Shown: piece after piece, positions 1 through 8,364 of the stretch
Layout: the number at the start of each line of letters is the position of its first letter
How positions within the stretch are numbered: the first letter of the stretch is position 1
NCBI RefSeq assembly: GCF_016907835.1
Contig: NZ_JAFBCT010000001.1
Coordinates: 2,108,001 to 2,172,000 of the forward strand
Direction of reading: 5' to 3'
From: Agromyces cerinus
Lineage (GTDB): Bacteria; Actinomycetota; Actinomycetes; Actinomycetales; Microbacteriaceae
DNA: 64,000 nt
Made by a program: the position numbers and the translations under genes
Notes under the pieces: model-generated
What the model saw: the letters and a program-made list of their open reading frames with translations, nothing else
Told to the model about the DNA's origin: nothing
The model's database searches: none

Positions 1-575
1 GCCTGCGGGCGGCCGATGGGGATGGCGCGCTTGTCGAAGTCGTAGTCCCAGAGCACCTTCTCGAGCCGTGCCCGTGCCGCGTCGCCCGCGATCAGCGAGT
101 AGTCGTAGGCCTTGAACTGGTTCGTGGTCATGTACATCTTGTCGGACTCGCCGTGGTTGATGAACACGTGCCAGCGGCGGCCGTAGCGCATCATCTGGAA
201 GTTCTTGGCGTTCTGGTTGACGTAGAAGACGACGTGCAGGTCCTGCTCGGCGATCACCCGCTCGAGGTCGGCGACTCGGCGCACGTAGGCGACGGGCACC
301 GGCGACTCGTCGAGCAGTGTGAGCGCTGCGCCCGACGCACGGCTCAGGATCAGCACGGGGTGACGCTCAGCCAGTTCGGCGAGGGGGGCGTACCACTGAC
401 GCAGCTGGTAGAGGTTGACCTTGCCGTCGGCGAAGTAGACGCCGACACGGAACCGGTGCGGCGGCAGCGGCTCCTGCTCCGCCAGCTTCACGCCGAGCGA
501 ACGCTGCGCACGTCTGGACCACATGATGTCCTTGGCCAGCTTGACGGCGCGTCGCGCGTCTTTCCTCAATCCCAC
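1..575 (-). CDS. CDP-glycerol glycerophosphotransferase family protein (3' end cut by window)
   Basis: The visible 191 residues are the N-terminal part of a TagB/TagF-like enzyme. Such enzymes move glycerol-phosphate or related groups from CDP-activated donors onto a membrane-anchored cell-surface polymer. The recognisable stretch is HVFINHGESDKMYMTTNQFK followed by the YDYSLIAGD block, around residues 135-170, typical of this family. The start chosen is GTG at 575 (MGLRKDARRAVKL); the ribosome site in front of it is weak. The minus-strand neighbours downstream are family-2 glycosyltransferases and a CDP-alcohol phosphatidyltransferase, which fits teichoic-acid-like or glycolipid synthesis. 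The exact acceptor cannot be told. Confidence 0.75.
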   Translation of the reverse strand, partial: MGLRKDARRAVKLAKDIMWSRRAQRSLGVKLAEQEPLPPHRFRVGVYFADGKVNLYQLRQWYAPLAELAERHPVLILSRASGAALTLLDESPVPVAYVRRVADLERVIAEQDLHVVFYVNQNAKNFQMMRYGRRWHVFINHGESDKMYMTTNQFKAYDYSLIAGDAARARLEKVLWDYDFDKRAIPIGRPQ

Positions 576-695
576 CGTCCAAGGGTAGCGAGGTCGGCCT
601 GAGCGGATGCCCCGGAGCCGGTGCGGCGGCGGCACTGAGAGCCGATCGTTACCGGTTCGCGGTATCCGCTGTCGGGTCGCCCGCTTCGCTGCTGA

Positions 696-1607
696 TCACA
701 CCACGGGCGGTCGCCCGGCGAGGGTCATGCGCCAGATCGTGCGCCAGCGCATCGGCCGCCGCTCCCCCGGATGCTCGCGCCAGCCGGCGCGCCATCCGCC
801 GAACCACGCCTTCAGTGCCGCCGGCTGCCGCGCCCAGCGCAGCACCTGGATCGCGGTCCAGGAGCCGACGTAGAACGGCACGAGCACGGCGGGAAGGTTG
901 CGGCGTGCGAGCCAGACCCGGTTCCTCGCGTTCAGTCGGTAGTAGTACGCGTGACGAGCCGGGTCGATGACCGGATGCCCCGCCTCGAGGTCGCCGGCGT
1001 ACCACGCGACGTGCCCGGTGTCCCAGACCCGCCAGGCCAGCTCGATGCCCTCGTGCGCGTAGAAGAACGGGTCGGCCCAGCCGCCGGTCGCATCGAACAC
1101 CGCGCGCGGCATGAGTACGGCGCCCTCCCAGCACGAGAAGACGTTGCTCGAATGCGATGCGTCGCCCTTGCGGATGCGCGGGATCCAGCGGCGCGGCGAG
1201 ACGCGGCCCGTCGGGTCGACCACGCGGGGCTGGATCAAGCCGATCTCGGGGCGATCGGCGAGCATGCGGCATCCGTCGGCCAGGAAGGTCTCACTCGGCA
1301 GGAACGCGTCGTCGTCGAGGAAGAAGAGCGCCTCGCCCGTCACGAGCGGCACCCCGCGGTTGCGTCCGGCCGGAATGCCGAGATTCTCGGGCAGGTGCAG
1401 CGTCGTCACGCCGGCCGGCAGCGCCGGCTCGGCGGTCGCCGGATCCCAGCCGTTGCCGACGCACACGACGTCGGTGACGACGCCCTGCTGGTCGAGGATG
1501 CTGCGGATACCGCGTACGAGGTCGTCGGGCCGCGTGCCCATGGTGAGTACGACGACGCCGACACGCGGGAGGACGACGCCGGCCGCGTCGGCGTCAGGAC
1601 CGGACAC
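696..1607 (-). CDS. family 2 glycosyltransferase
   Basis: A 303-residue GT-A fold glycosyltransferase. The N-terminal nucleotide-binding segment reads VGVVVLTMGTRPDDLVRGI, and the donor-sugar metal motif is the acidic FFLDDDAFL at about residues 95-103. The C-terminal part (HAYYYRLNARNRVWLARRNLP) resembles rhamnosyltransferase-like members of the family. The GTG start at 1607 lies inside the end of the upstream CDP-alcohol phosphatidyltransferase gene (14-bp overlap) and has no clear ribosome site of its own, so translation is probably coupled. Sugar and acceptor are unknown; a role in envelope polysaccharide synthesis is inferred from context. Confidence 0.85.
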   Translation of the reverse strand: MSGPDADAAGVVLPRVGVVVLTMGTRPDDLVRGIRSILDQQGVVTDVVCVGNGWDPATAEPALPAGVTTLHLPENLGIPAGRNRGVPLVTGEALFFLDDDAFLPSETFLADGCRMLADRPEIGLIQPRVVDPTGRVSPRRWIPRIRKGDASHSSNVFSCWEGAVLMPRAVFDATGGWADPFFYAHEGIELAWRVWDTGHVAWYAGDLEAGHPVIDPARHAYYYRLNARNRVWLARRNLPAVLVPFYVGSWTAIQVLRWARQPAALKAWFGGWRAGWREHPGERRPMRWRTIWRMTLAGRPPVV

Positions 1608-2406
1608 GACGGGAGGACATGATCGCGACGAAGTGCCCGATCACGGAGAGCACGGCGAGCGGCAGCAGCACCGCGAGCACCACGCGGTCGGTGACGGGCT
1701 GCCCGACGACGAGCCCGACGACCGCCGCGGCGAACGCGATGAGCGTGAGCTCGACGGAGTGGTACAGGCGGTGGAACGGCAGGAAGCGCGCGGCCTTGCG
1801 CAGCGTTGCCACGAGCCCGCCGCGGGGAGCCGTCTCGCCGTGGGTGTCGGCGAGCTTCGCGAGCCCGGCGTTCGCACGGGCGACGTGCACCATGTCGTTG
1901 AGCGCCTTGTTGAGCACGATCACGAGCGCGAGGAGCGCGGCGATCGTGGTCCAGAGGAAGTCGGCCGGGAACTCGAGCGGGTAGGCGGCCGCGCGGATGC
2001 CGAGCGCGAGCGGGATGAGCGCCTCGGTCGTGTAGTGCCCGACCTTGTCGAGGAAGACGCCGGCGGGCGACGACGTGCGTCGCCAACGCGCGACCTCGCC
2101 GTCGCAGCAGTCGACGAGCATCTGCAACTGGCCGAGCACCACTGCGAGCAGCGCGCCCCAGATGCCGGGGATCAGCAGCGCCGCGGCGGTCGACCAGCCC
2201 ACGAGGATCATGAGCCCGGTCACGCCGTTCGCCGAGATCGAGGTCTTCAGCAGCATCCACGTGAGGTACGGCGAGAGCTTGCGGAGATACAGCGACGCCG
2301 TCCAGTGCTCGGCGTTGCGCCGGCCCCGCACTTCGGGCGGCTGCGTCACCTCTCTGAGCTGGGCGATGCTGGTTGGTCTCGTGGTGACCGGACCGGTCTG
2401 CGACAT
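1594..2406 (-). CDS. CDP-alcohol phosphatidyltransferase family membrane protein, last motif Asp is His
   Basis: A 270-residue integral membrane protein. It carries the CDP-alcohol phosphotransferase signature D-x2-DG-x2-AR-x8-G-x3-D-x3-D as VDCCDGEVAR followed by GVFLDKVGH, so the fourth acidic residue is histidine. Enzymes of this family join a CDP-activated alcohol or diacylglycerol to a second alcohol; the substrate here is not predictable. Hydrophobic segments follow the motif (ALIPLALGIRAAAYPL, TIAALLALVIVL, near the C-terminus VLLPLAVLSVIGHFVAI). The ATG at 2406 is preferred over upstream in-frame starts because the upstream GT2 gene ends only 5 bp away. It forms one operon with the two glycosyltransferases. 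Confidence 0.8.
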   Translation of the reverse strand: MSQTGPVTTRPTSIAQLREVTQPPEVRGRRNAEHWTASLYLRKLSPYLTWMLLKTSISANGVTGLMILVGWSTAAALLIPGIWGALLAVVLGQLQMLVDCCDGEVARWRRTSSPAGVFLDKVGHYTTEALIPLALGIRAAAYPLEFPADFLWTTIAALLALVIVLNKALNDMVHVARANAGLAKLADTHGETAPRGGLVATLRKAARFLPFHRLYHSVELTLIAFAAAVVGLVVGQPVTDRVVLAVLLPLAVLSVIGHFVAIMSSRRVRS

Positions 2407-2411
2407 CCGTG

Positions 2412-3467
2412 TCACCTTCCCGTGTGCCTGGCGATGTTGCTCGTCAGCGACAGGTATCCGAGCACGAAGCCCACTCCCCACGAGACGTGTATGCACGGCA
2501 ACACTACGAGAAACCACGCCGCGGCGCGTGCACCGCGCCCGCTCGCGTACACGAGGGTCGCCGCGAGCACGAAGAGCACGTACACGACCGGCACGATGAA
2601 GCCGAGGAGCAGCCAGGGCGTCGCGCCGAGCGCGGCCTGCACGAGGCCGGCGATGCCGACGATCAGGCCGAGCGCGACGCCGAGCACCATCGCGGGCGGC
2701 ACGAAGTAGCGGATGCCGTTCGCCGACGGGAACCGGCGTGCGAGTTCGCCGCGCCAGAGCCCGGTGGAGAACATCTGCCGGGCGAGTCGGTCGAAGGTGG
2801 AACGGGGCCGGTAGGTCACCGCGAGCCGCGGCGTGAACCAGACGACGCCGCCTGTCTCGCGAAGGCGCCGGTTCAGCTCCCAGTCCTGGCCGCGCTTGAT
2901 GGTCTCGTCGAAGAGGCCGACGCGCAGGAGCGCGTCACGGCGGAACACCCCGAGGTAGACCGTGTCGGCCGGGCCGGCCGAGCCGCCGACGTGGAATGCG
3001 GATCCGCCGAGGCCGACCTTCGTCGTGTAGGCGAGGGCGACGGCATGCTCGAACGGGGTCTCGCCGCGGGCATCCATGATGCCTCCGACGTTGTCGGCCC
3101 CGGTGCGCTCGAGCTCGTCGACGGCGATGCGCGCGTAGTCGGGCGGCAGCATCGAGTGCGAGTCGACCCGCACGACGACGGGATACCGCGCCGCGCGGAT
3201 GCCGATGTTGAGGCCGGCAGGTGTCGAGCCCACCTCGTTCTCGAGCACGCGCACTCGGTCGTCGCGTGCCGCGAGGTCTGCCACCAGCTCATTCGTTCCG
3301 TCGATCGACGGGCCGAGCGCGATGAGCACCTCGACGGGCCCCGTGTAGTCCTGCGCGAGGATCGACTCGACGGCCGCACGAACGTGCGTCGCATCGTTCA
3401 GCACCGGCATGACGTAGGAGACGCCGAGGAGCGATGCGGGCATCGCTTCAGGGTGGTTCTCGGGCAT
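2412..3467 (-). CDS. family 2 glycosyltransferase with C-terminal membrane segments (ExoA-like)
   Basis: A 351-residue protein with an N-terminal GT2 catalytic domain: VSYVMPVLNDATHVRAAVES at the start, the metal-binding VVVRVDSHS near residue 110, and the RGQDWELNRRLRETG acceptor-side motif. Two or three hydrophobic helices occupy the last 110 residues (AMVLGVALGLIVGIAGLV, WLLLGFIVPVVYVLFVLAATL). This layout matches ExoA/succinoglycan-type glycosyltransferases that work at the inner membrane face. The ATG at 3467 is chosen because GAGGA lies 3 bp before it. It is the first gene of the surface-polymer operon as seen here, with the phosphatidyltransferase 5 bp downstream. Confidence 0.85.
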   Translation of the reverse strand: MPENHPEAMPASLLGVSYVMPVLNDATHVRAAVESILAQDYTGPVEVLIALGPSIDGTNELVADLAARDDRVRVLENEVGSTPAGLNIGIRAARYPVVVRVDSHSMLPPDYARIAVDELERTGADNVGGIMDARGETPFEHAVALAYTTKVGLGGSAFHVGGSAGPADTVYLGVFRRDALLRVGLFDETIKRGQDWELNRRLRETGGVVWFTPRLAVTYRPRSTFDRLARQMFSTGLWRGELARRFPSANGIRYFVPPAMVLGVALGLIVGIAGLVQAALGATPWLLLGFIVPVVYVLFVLAATLVYASGRGARAAAWFLVVLPCIHVSWGVGFVLGYLSLTSNIARHTGR

Positions 3468-3537
3468 GTTCCTCACTCGTCGCTCGGGTCGATCGAGCCT
3501 AGCAGCAGCGCCTTCGAGCGACTGCTGGCGCACGAAA

Positions 3538-3569
3538 GCGGGTCCGGGTCCTTTCGGACCCGGACCCGC
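3538..3569 (-). terminator. intrinsic terminator of the htrA-like gene
   Basis: A perfect 14-bp inverted repeat (GCGGGTCCGGGTCC and its complement) around a 4-base loop. On the minus strand it is followed by a short T-rich tract. It lies 16 bp beyond the stop codon of the serine protease gene and separates it from the glycosyltransferase operon. Confidence 0.8.
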
Positions 3570-3585
3570 CGGTCGGTCTCGTCGA

Positions 3586-5337
3586 TCAGCCCTCGAAGGT
3601 GCCGAGGGTCACGGTGACCGTCTTCGACGAGCCGTCGCGCGTGAAGGTCAGCTCGGCCTTCGCGCCGCCGGGCAGCGCCCGCACCTGCGCGGTGAGGTCG
3701 GTCTGATCGGTGATCGGCACCCCGTTGAACTCGGTGACGACATCGCCGGACTTGAGGCCGGCATCTGCGGCAGCGCCGCCTGCGGGCACCTCGGAGATCA
3801 GCGCACCGACGGTGTCGCTCGACCCCTCGGCCTCGGCCGACGTCACCGTCGCACCGAGCAGGCCGTGCGTGGCCGAACCGTTCTCGATGATCTCGTCGGC
3901 GATGCGCTTGGCGAGGTTCGACGGCACGGCGAAGCCGACGCCGATGTTGCCCGCCGTCTCGCCCTGCGCGGATCCGCCCGTGGAGAGGATCGCGACGTTC
4001 ACGCCGATGAGCTTGCCGTCGGAGTCGACGAGCGCACCACCGGAGTTGCCCGGGTTGATCGCGGCATCCGTCTGGATGACCGGGAGCGACACCTGGCCGG
4101 ACGAAGCGCTCGGCTGCTGCGGCGATTCGCCGCCCTCGGGGTCGGGCAGGTCGAAGAAGAAGTCGAACGGGCTGCCCTCGTCGCCGGGGGCGGGCTCCTC
4201 ACCCTGGTCGCCGCTGTCGCCCTGCGCGTCGTCGGGCGTGGTCGGCGCAGCCGATGAGGCCACGTCGATCGAGCGGTTGAGCGCGCTCACGATGCCGTTG
4301 GTGACGGTGCCCGAGAGGCCGAGCGGCGCACCGATCGCGATCGCCGTGTCGCCGACGTTGAGCTTGTCGGAGTCGGCGAAGTCGAGCGGCGTGAGGCCCG
4401 AGGCGTCGACCAGCTTGATGACCGCGAGGTCGGAGAGCGGGTCGGTGCCGACGAGCTCGGCCGAGTAGAGGTGACCGTCATTCGTCTTGACCTGGATGGC
4501 CGGGTCGCCGGTCGCGCCGTCGAGCGTCACGACGTGGGTGTTCGTCAGCACGTAGCCGTCCTCGGAGAGGATGATGCCCGAACCGGTGCCGCCGGACTCG
4601 CCGCCCGAGACCGAGATCGTGACCACGCTCGGGCTCGCCTTCGCGGCCACGGCGGTGATCTGGTTCACCGAGTCGGTGTCGTTGACGACGATGTTCTGCG
4701 CGGAGTTCGCGGATTCGCTCGAGGGCGTGCCGTTGTCGTTCGTGAGCAGCGCGGTGATGCCGGCGCCCGACGCACCGCCGATGAGGGCGGCGGCGACGAT
4801 CGCGGCGGCGACGCCGAGTCCGACGCGGCGCTGCTTGGGCGCGGCGGGCGCGGCGCCCTCGGCCGGGAGGCCGGTGAGCGGCACGGTCGGCTGCGTCGGG
4901 TGCTGCGGCGCTGCGGGTCCGCCGAATGCGGGCGGCACCTGGCCGGGCTGCGCGGGTGCAGCGGCCACGGGCTGGGCCGGCTGCTTCGTGTACTGGGGGG
5001 CGCTGTAGGGCTGGGGCTCCTGCCCGGGCTCGTAGACCGTGCCGGTCGCAGCGGGCGCCGGTGCGGCAGGTGCAGCGGGGGCCGGTGCGGCGGCCGGGGC
5101 GGCCGCAGGGGCCGCCGGTGCCGGGGCGGCGGGTGCCGCCGGGGTCTCGGGCGCGGCGGGCGCCGCGACATCCGTCGGCCGGGCCTCGGGGGCCGGAGTC
5201 TCGCTCTGCGCCGCGGTCTCGTTCGCTGCGGCGGAAGTCTCAGGGGTGACGGGCGCAGCGCTCTCGGCGGCCGCGGGCGTCGGAGTGACGTCGTCCTCGC
5301 GGGGCTCCCCCGCGGCTCCGTTCGTGGTGTCGGTCAT
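3586..5337 (-). CDS. HtrA/DegP-type trypsin-like serine protease with PDZ domain
   Basis: A 583-residue membrane-anchored protease acting outside the cytoplasm on misfolded envelope proteins. Seen in order: a cytoplasmic Ala/Pro-rich low-complexity tail (about residues 20-145), one transmembrane helix (VGLGVAAAIVAAALIGG), a trypsin-like domain with the full triad His268 (TNTHVV), Asp303 (LSDLAVIKL) and Ser432 (NPGNSGGAL), and a C-terminal PDZ domain ending TVTVTLGTFEG. An acidic, Pro-rich loop (about residues 365-410) interrupts the protease domain. The ATG at 5337 is chosen because AAGGAG lies 7 bp upstream; the frame stays open further upstream but without family similarity. It is monocistronic with its own terminator. 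Confidence 0.93.
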   Translation of the reverse strand: MTDTTNGAAGEPREDDVTPTPAAAESAAPVTPETSAAANETAAQSETPAPEARPTDVAAPAAPETPAAPAAPAPAAPAAAPAAAPAPAAPAAPAPAATGTVYEPGQEPQPYSAPQYTKQPAQPVAAAPAQPGQVPPAFGGPAAPQHPTQPTVPLTGLPAEGAAPAAPKQRRVGLGVAAAIVAAALIGGASGAGITALLTNDNGTPSSESANSAQNIVVNDTDSVNQITAVAAKASPSVVTISVSGGESGGTGSGIILSEDGYVLTNTHVVTLDGATGDPAIQVKTNDGHLYSAELVGTDPLSDLAVIKLVDASGLTPLDFADSDKLNVGDTAIAIGAPLGLSGTVTNGIVSALNRSIDVASSAAPTTPDDAQGDSGDQGEEPAPGDEGSPFDFFFDLPDPEGGESPQQPSASSGQVSLPVIQTDAAINPGNSGGALVDSDGKLIGVNVAILSTGGSAQGETAGNIGVGFAVPSNLAKRIADEIIENGSATHGLLGATVTSAEAEGSSDTVGALISEVPAGGAAADAGLKSGDVVTEFNGVPITDQTDLTAQVRALPGGAKAELTFTRDGSSKTVTVTLGTFEG

Positions 5338-5540
5338 GGTGTGCTCCTTCCAAGCGATGCCAGCATCCCGAAGCAAGCTGTGTGCCCGATCGGCGGAGTC
5401 TATGACTCTGCTATCCCCGCGCCGGGATTTCTCCGAATGCGGTCGGGGAGCTCCGCTGCCTGCGCCAGCGTACCGGCCCCACCCTCGCGTTCGGTGAGAA
5501 CGGGAGTGATCAGCGAGTGCCGCTCGCGTACGGTGAGACC

Positions 5541-6800
5541 GTGAGCGACTTCTCCCCCGCATCGGGCCTCGCGCCATGGCAGCGCACCGCGGCCGGCGCC
5601 GGTCTCCTCGCCGCCGACGGCTCGATCGCCCCGACGATCTTCGCCGAGATGAGCGCGCTGGCCGCCCGCACTGGTGCGATCAACCTCGGGCAGGGCTTCC
5701 CTGACGAGGACGGCCCGGCCGAGGTGCTCGAGGCCGCGCGGCAGGCGATCGCCGACGGCGTGAACCAGTACCCGCCGGGACTCGGCCTGCCGGTGCTGCG
5801 CGAGGCCATCGCCGCCCATCAGCGCCGGTGGTACGGCATCGAGCTCGACGCGGCATCCGAAGTGCTCGTGACGGCGGGCGCCACGGAGGCACTCGCGGCC
5901 ACCCTGCTCGCCTTCGTCGACGCCGGAGACGAGGTCGTGACGTTCGAGCCGTACTACGACGCCTACGCCGCGATCATCGCCCGCGCCGGCGGGGTGCATC
6001 GCACGGTGCCGCTGCGCTGGAGGCGCGAGCCGGGCGAGCCGGGCACAACTTCGAGCACCGGCTCCGGCTGGCGGCCCGACCACGACGAGCTGCGCGCGGC
6101 CGTGACCGACCGCACCCGTGTGATCCTCGTGAACTCGCCCCACAACCCGACGGGCGCGGTGCTCGACGCCGAGACGCTCGCGCTCGTCGTCGAGCTCGCC
6201 GAACGGCACGACGTGCTGATCGTGACCGACGAGGTCTACGAGCACCTCGTGTTCGGCGCAGCTCACACCCCGATCGCGACCCTCCCGGGCGCCCGCGAGC
6301 GCACCATCTCGATCTCGTCGGGCGGCAAGACCTTCTCGACCACGGGGTGGAAGATCGGCTGGCTCACCGCGCCGGCACCGCTCGTGACGGCCGTGCTCGC
6401 GGTGAAGCAGTACCTGACCTACGTCAACGGCGCTCCCTTCCAGCCGGCGATCGCGACCGGGCTCGGCCTGCCCGACGCCTTCTTCACGGATGCCGCGACA
6501 ACCCTCGCGGCCAAGCGCGACGTGCTCGCCGCCGGCCTCGAGGCCGCGGGCTTCGCGCTCTCGCTCCCGCAGGCGGGGTACTTCGTCATCGCGGATGCCG
6601 CGCCGCTCGGGTTCACCGACGGCGCCGAGCTGTGCCGGGCCCTCCCGGGGCTCGCGGGCGTCGTCGGCGTGCCCGTCACGGCGTTCGTGCACCCCGATCG
6701 CCAGGGCGACTACGCGAGCCTCGTGCGCTTCGCGTTCTGCAAGCGGCGCGAGGTGCTCGAGGAGGCCTCGGCCAGACTCTCCCGGCTCAGCGCGGGGTGA
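5541..6800 (+). CDS. PLP-dependent class I/II aminotransferase
   Basis: A 419-residue fold-type I aminotransferase. The pyridoxal-phosphate lysine is Lys263 in SGGKTFSTTGWKIGW. Other family marks are INLGQGFPDEDGP near the N-terminus, NSPHNPTGAVLD, and DEVYEHLVF. These features are closest to methionine/kynurenine aminotransferase-like (YbdL/KAT-type) enzymes; the amino acid used cannot be fixed from sequence. GTG at 5541 is chosen (MSDFSPASG); an in-frame GTG at 5517 would add eight residues. It is divergent from htrA and its end overlaps the convergent nitrilase-family gene by 14 bp. The pairing is interesting because omega-amidases often act on transamination products. Confidence 0.88.
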   Translation: MSDFSPASGLAPWQRTAAGAGLLAADGSIAPTIFAEMSALAARTGAINLGQGFPDEDGPAEVLEAARQAIADGVNQYPPGLGLPVLREAIAAHQRRWYGIELDAASEVLVTAGATEALAATLLAFVDAGDEVVTFEPYYDAYAAIIARAGGVHRTVPLRWRREPGEPGTTSSTGSGWRPDHDELRAAVTDRTRVILVNSPHNPTGAVLDAETLALVVELAERHDVLIVTDEVYEHLVFGAAHTPIATLPGARERTISISSGGKTFSTTGWKIGWLTAPAPLVTAVLAVKQYLTYVNGAPFQPAIATGLGLPDAFFTDAATTLAAKRDVLAAGLEAAGFALSLPQAGYFVIADAAPLGFTDGAELCRALPGLAGVVGVPVTAFVHPDRQGDYASLVRFAFCKRREVLEEASARLSRLSAG

Positions 6801-7620
6801 CGGTGAAACGCCGCAGCGCGAGTGCGGGGTTCACCTCGCGCACGGCGTCGATGCGCTGCTTCGAGATCCAGGCGACCGCGACATCCGTCGTCTCGCCGAT
6901 GGTGGCGAGTTCGACGCCCATCGGGTCGACGATCATGCTGTTGCCCGCGCCGACCGGCGGCGCGTGGTCGGCCGCGGCGACGTAGATCGTGTTCTCGAGC
7001 GCCCGCGCGGTCGTGAGTACACGCCAGTGCGCCTCCTTCAACGGGCCGCGCACCCACTCGGCGGGCATGCACACGACGTCGGCGCCGGCGTCGACGATGC
7101 GCCGGGTGACCTCGGGGAACCGCGCGTCGTAGCAGGTCTGCAGGCCGAAGCGGATGCCTCCGGCCTCGAACGTCTCGGGCTCCTCGATCGCCCCCGGGGC
7201 GACCCATTCCGACTCCTGCTGCCCGAATGCGTCGTAGAGGTGCAGCTTGCGGTAGGTGGCGACGATGCCCGCGCCGGGCGCGACCGCGACGACGGTGTTC
7301 GCGACGCGTCGGTCGTCGGCGGCGTCGCCCTCGCGGTCGAGCCGTTCGATCATGCCGGCGACGAGGTGCACGCCGAGCCGATCGGCGACCGCGGCGAGAT
7401 GGGCCGTGAACGCGCCATCGAGGGACTCCGCCGCGGTGAGCCATCCCTCACCGGGTTCGGGGGTGAAGTGGCTCGAGTACTCGGGGAAGACCACGAGGCC
7501 CGCGCCACGCGCTGCGGCGAGCGCGGCGAGTCGCTCGATCTCGGCGCGATTGCGCGGTGCGTCGTCACTCGGTGCGAACTGCGCGACGGCGATGCCGAAG
7601 CCCTCGCTCTCCCTCTGCAT
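6787..7620 (-). CDS. carbon-nitrogen hydrolase (nitrilase superfamily)
   Basis: A 277-residue C-N hydrolase. The catalytic triad is complete: Glu47 (VVFPEYSS), Lys125 (TYRKLHLYD) and Cys163 (LQTCYDARFPE). Such enzymes hydrolyse amides or nitriles in the cytoplasm; omega-amidase or deaminated-glutathione amidase activity is plausible beside a kynurenine-type aminotransferase, but unproven. ATG at 7620 is used; an in-frame GTG six bases upstream is equally possible. The 3' end overlaps the aminotransferase gene tail to tail. Confidence 0.88.
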   Translation of the reverse strand: MQRESEGFGIAVAQFAPSDDAPRNRAEIERLAALAAARGAGLVVFPEYSSHFTPEPGEGWLTAAESLDGAFTAHLAAVADRLGVHLVAGMIERLDREGDAADDRRVANTVVAVAPGAGIVATYRKLHLYDAFGQQESEWVAPGAIEEPETFEAGGIRFGLQTCYDARFPEVTRRIVDAGADVVCMPAEWVRGPLKEAHWRVLTTARALENTIYVAAADHAPPVGAGNSMIVDPMGVELATIGETTDVAVAWISKQRIDAVREVNPALALRRFTVTPR

Positions 7621-7668
7621 GCCCACAGCCTATGGCGCTCTGCGGCGGGTGACCGGTCGCACGACATG

Positions 7669-7707
7669 GCCGCAGGCACTGGACCCCCCGGTCCCAGCGC
7701 CTGCGGC
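7669..7707 (-). terminator. hairpin terminator downstream of the DUF7144 gene
   Basis: Nested inverted repeat: outer arms GCCGCAGGC/GCCTGCGGC are perfect and an inner GGACC/GGTCC pair extends the stem. It begins about 20 bp past the DUF7144 stop codon. There is no T-run, as is common in GC-rich actinobacteria. Confidence 0.6.
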
Positions 7708-7728
7708 AGTCTCGAAGTTCGGCGGTGA

Positions 7729-8136
7729 CTATCCGTCCGCCTGCGCGAGTTCCCGGCCGTGGGCGGTGATCGCGTAGATGACGAGGATGTCGATGCCGAT
7801 GACGATGACCGACCACCACGGCTGCGCCGGAATGAGGAGCAGCTGCCCGAGAGCACTCAGGGAGACGACGATGATCGCGACGACCCTCGCCCAGGTCGCA
7901 CCCGAGAGGAGCGCGACACCCGTGAGCACGAGCAGCAGGCCGATGATGAGGTTCCACCATCCCCAGCCCGTGATGTCGAAGAGGAAGAGTCCCTCTTCGG
8001 TGGCCGCGTAGTAGGTGTTGGAGCCGAGCAGTGCGATGAACGCCTGAAGGGCGCTGAACGCACCGTTCAGGATGAGGATGATGGCCGCGAAGCCGATCCA
8101 TCCGATCCATCCGGTCTGCTGTGGTGCAGTGCTCAT
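7729..8136 (-). CDS. DUF7144-type four-helix membrane protein
   Basis: A 135-residue integral membrane protein with four hydrophobic stretches (GFAAIILILNGAFSALQAFI, ITGWGWWNLIIGLLLVLTGV, WARVVAIIVVSLSALGQLL, WSVIVIGIDILVIYAITAHG). This pattern matches the DUF7144 family found across actinobacteria, of unknown function. ATG at 8136 is chosen from the AGGAGGGCG ribosome site about 9 bp upstream. It is divergent from the LuxR-type regulator gene and shares its 228-bp intergenic region, which holds two ATGAT-type boxes, so the regulator may control it. Function is unknown; a membrane stress role is only a guess. Confidence 0.75.
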   Translation of the reverse strand: MSTAPQQTGWIGWIGFAAIILILNGAFSALQAFIALLGSNTYYAATEEGLFLFDITGWGWWNLIIGLLLVLTGVALLSGATWARVVAIIVVSLSALGQLLLIPAQPWWSVIVIGIDILVIYAITAHGRELAQADG

Positions 8137-8229
8137 GATCGTGACGCCCTCCTGCTCGGCGCCGTCGACGAGTGCGTCGGCCGGCGATTCGGTTGAACAC
8201 TCGTCAGCGTGGCGCTGATCGGCCCGCAG

Positions 8230-8256
8230 GGCATCATTCAGATCGCATGATTGACG
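8230..8256. promoter_or_regulatory. pair of ATGAT-centred boxes between DUF7144 and the LuxR regulator
   Basis: GGCATCATTCAG (8230-8241, minus-strand sense CTGAATGATGCC) and CGCATGATTGACG (8244-8256) form an inverted pair with centres about 14 bp apart. They resemble the three direct repeats at 11057-11109 and the palindromes at 23860 and 24010. They lie about 100-115 bp from the start codons of both divergent genes. Binding by the adjacent MalT-like regulator is an inference. Confidence 0.35.
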
Positions 8257-8329
8257 GTTTCCGCGGTTCTGCGGGCGTTCGCGGTTCGCGGCGCCTCCAG
8301 CAGTATCCCGACACACCCTGATCGGGGCG

Positions 8330-8358
8330 TTGTTGCCGGCACTCCCGCTCAATATGCT
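8330..8358 (+). promoter_or_regulatory. promoter for the LuxR-family regulator (leaderless)
   Basis: TTGTTG at 8330-8335 and TATGCT at 8353-8358 are spaced by 17 bp, a good sigma-70-type fit. The expected transcription start, about 7 bp after the -10 box, coincides with GTG at 8365, so the mRNA is probably leaderless. This supports the chosen start of the regulator, which has no ribosome site. Confidence 0.6.
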
Positions 8359-8364
8359 TCGACC

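Noticed and set aside
4471..5544. Long open frame opposite the HtrA-type gene
   Set aside because: Antisense to a protein with a full catalytic triad; Gly/Arg-rich composition typical of GC-rich shadow frames.
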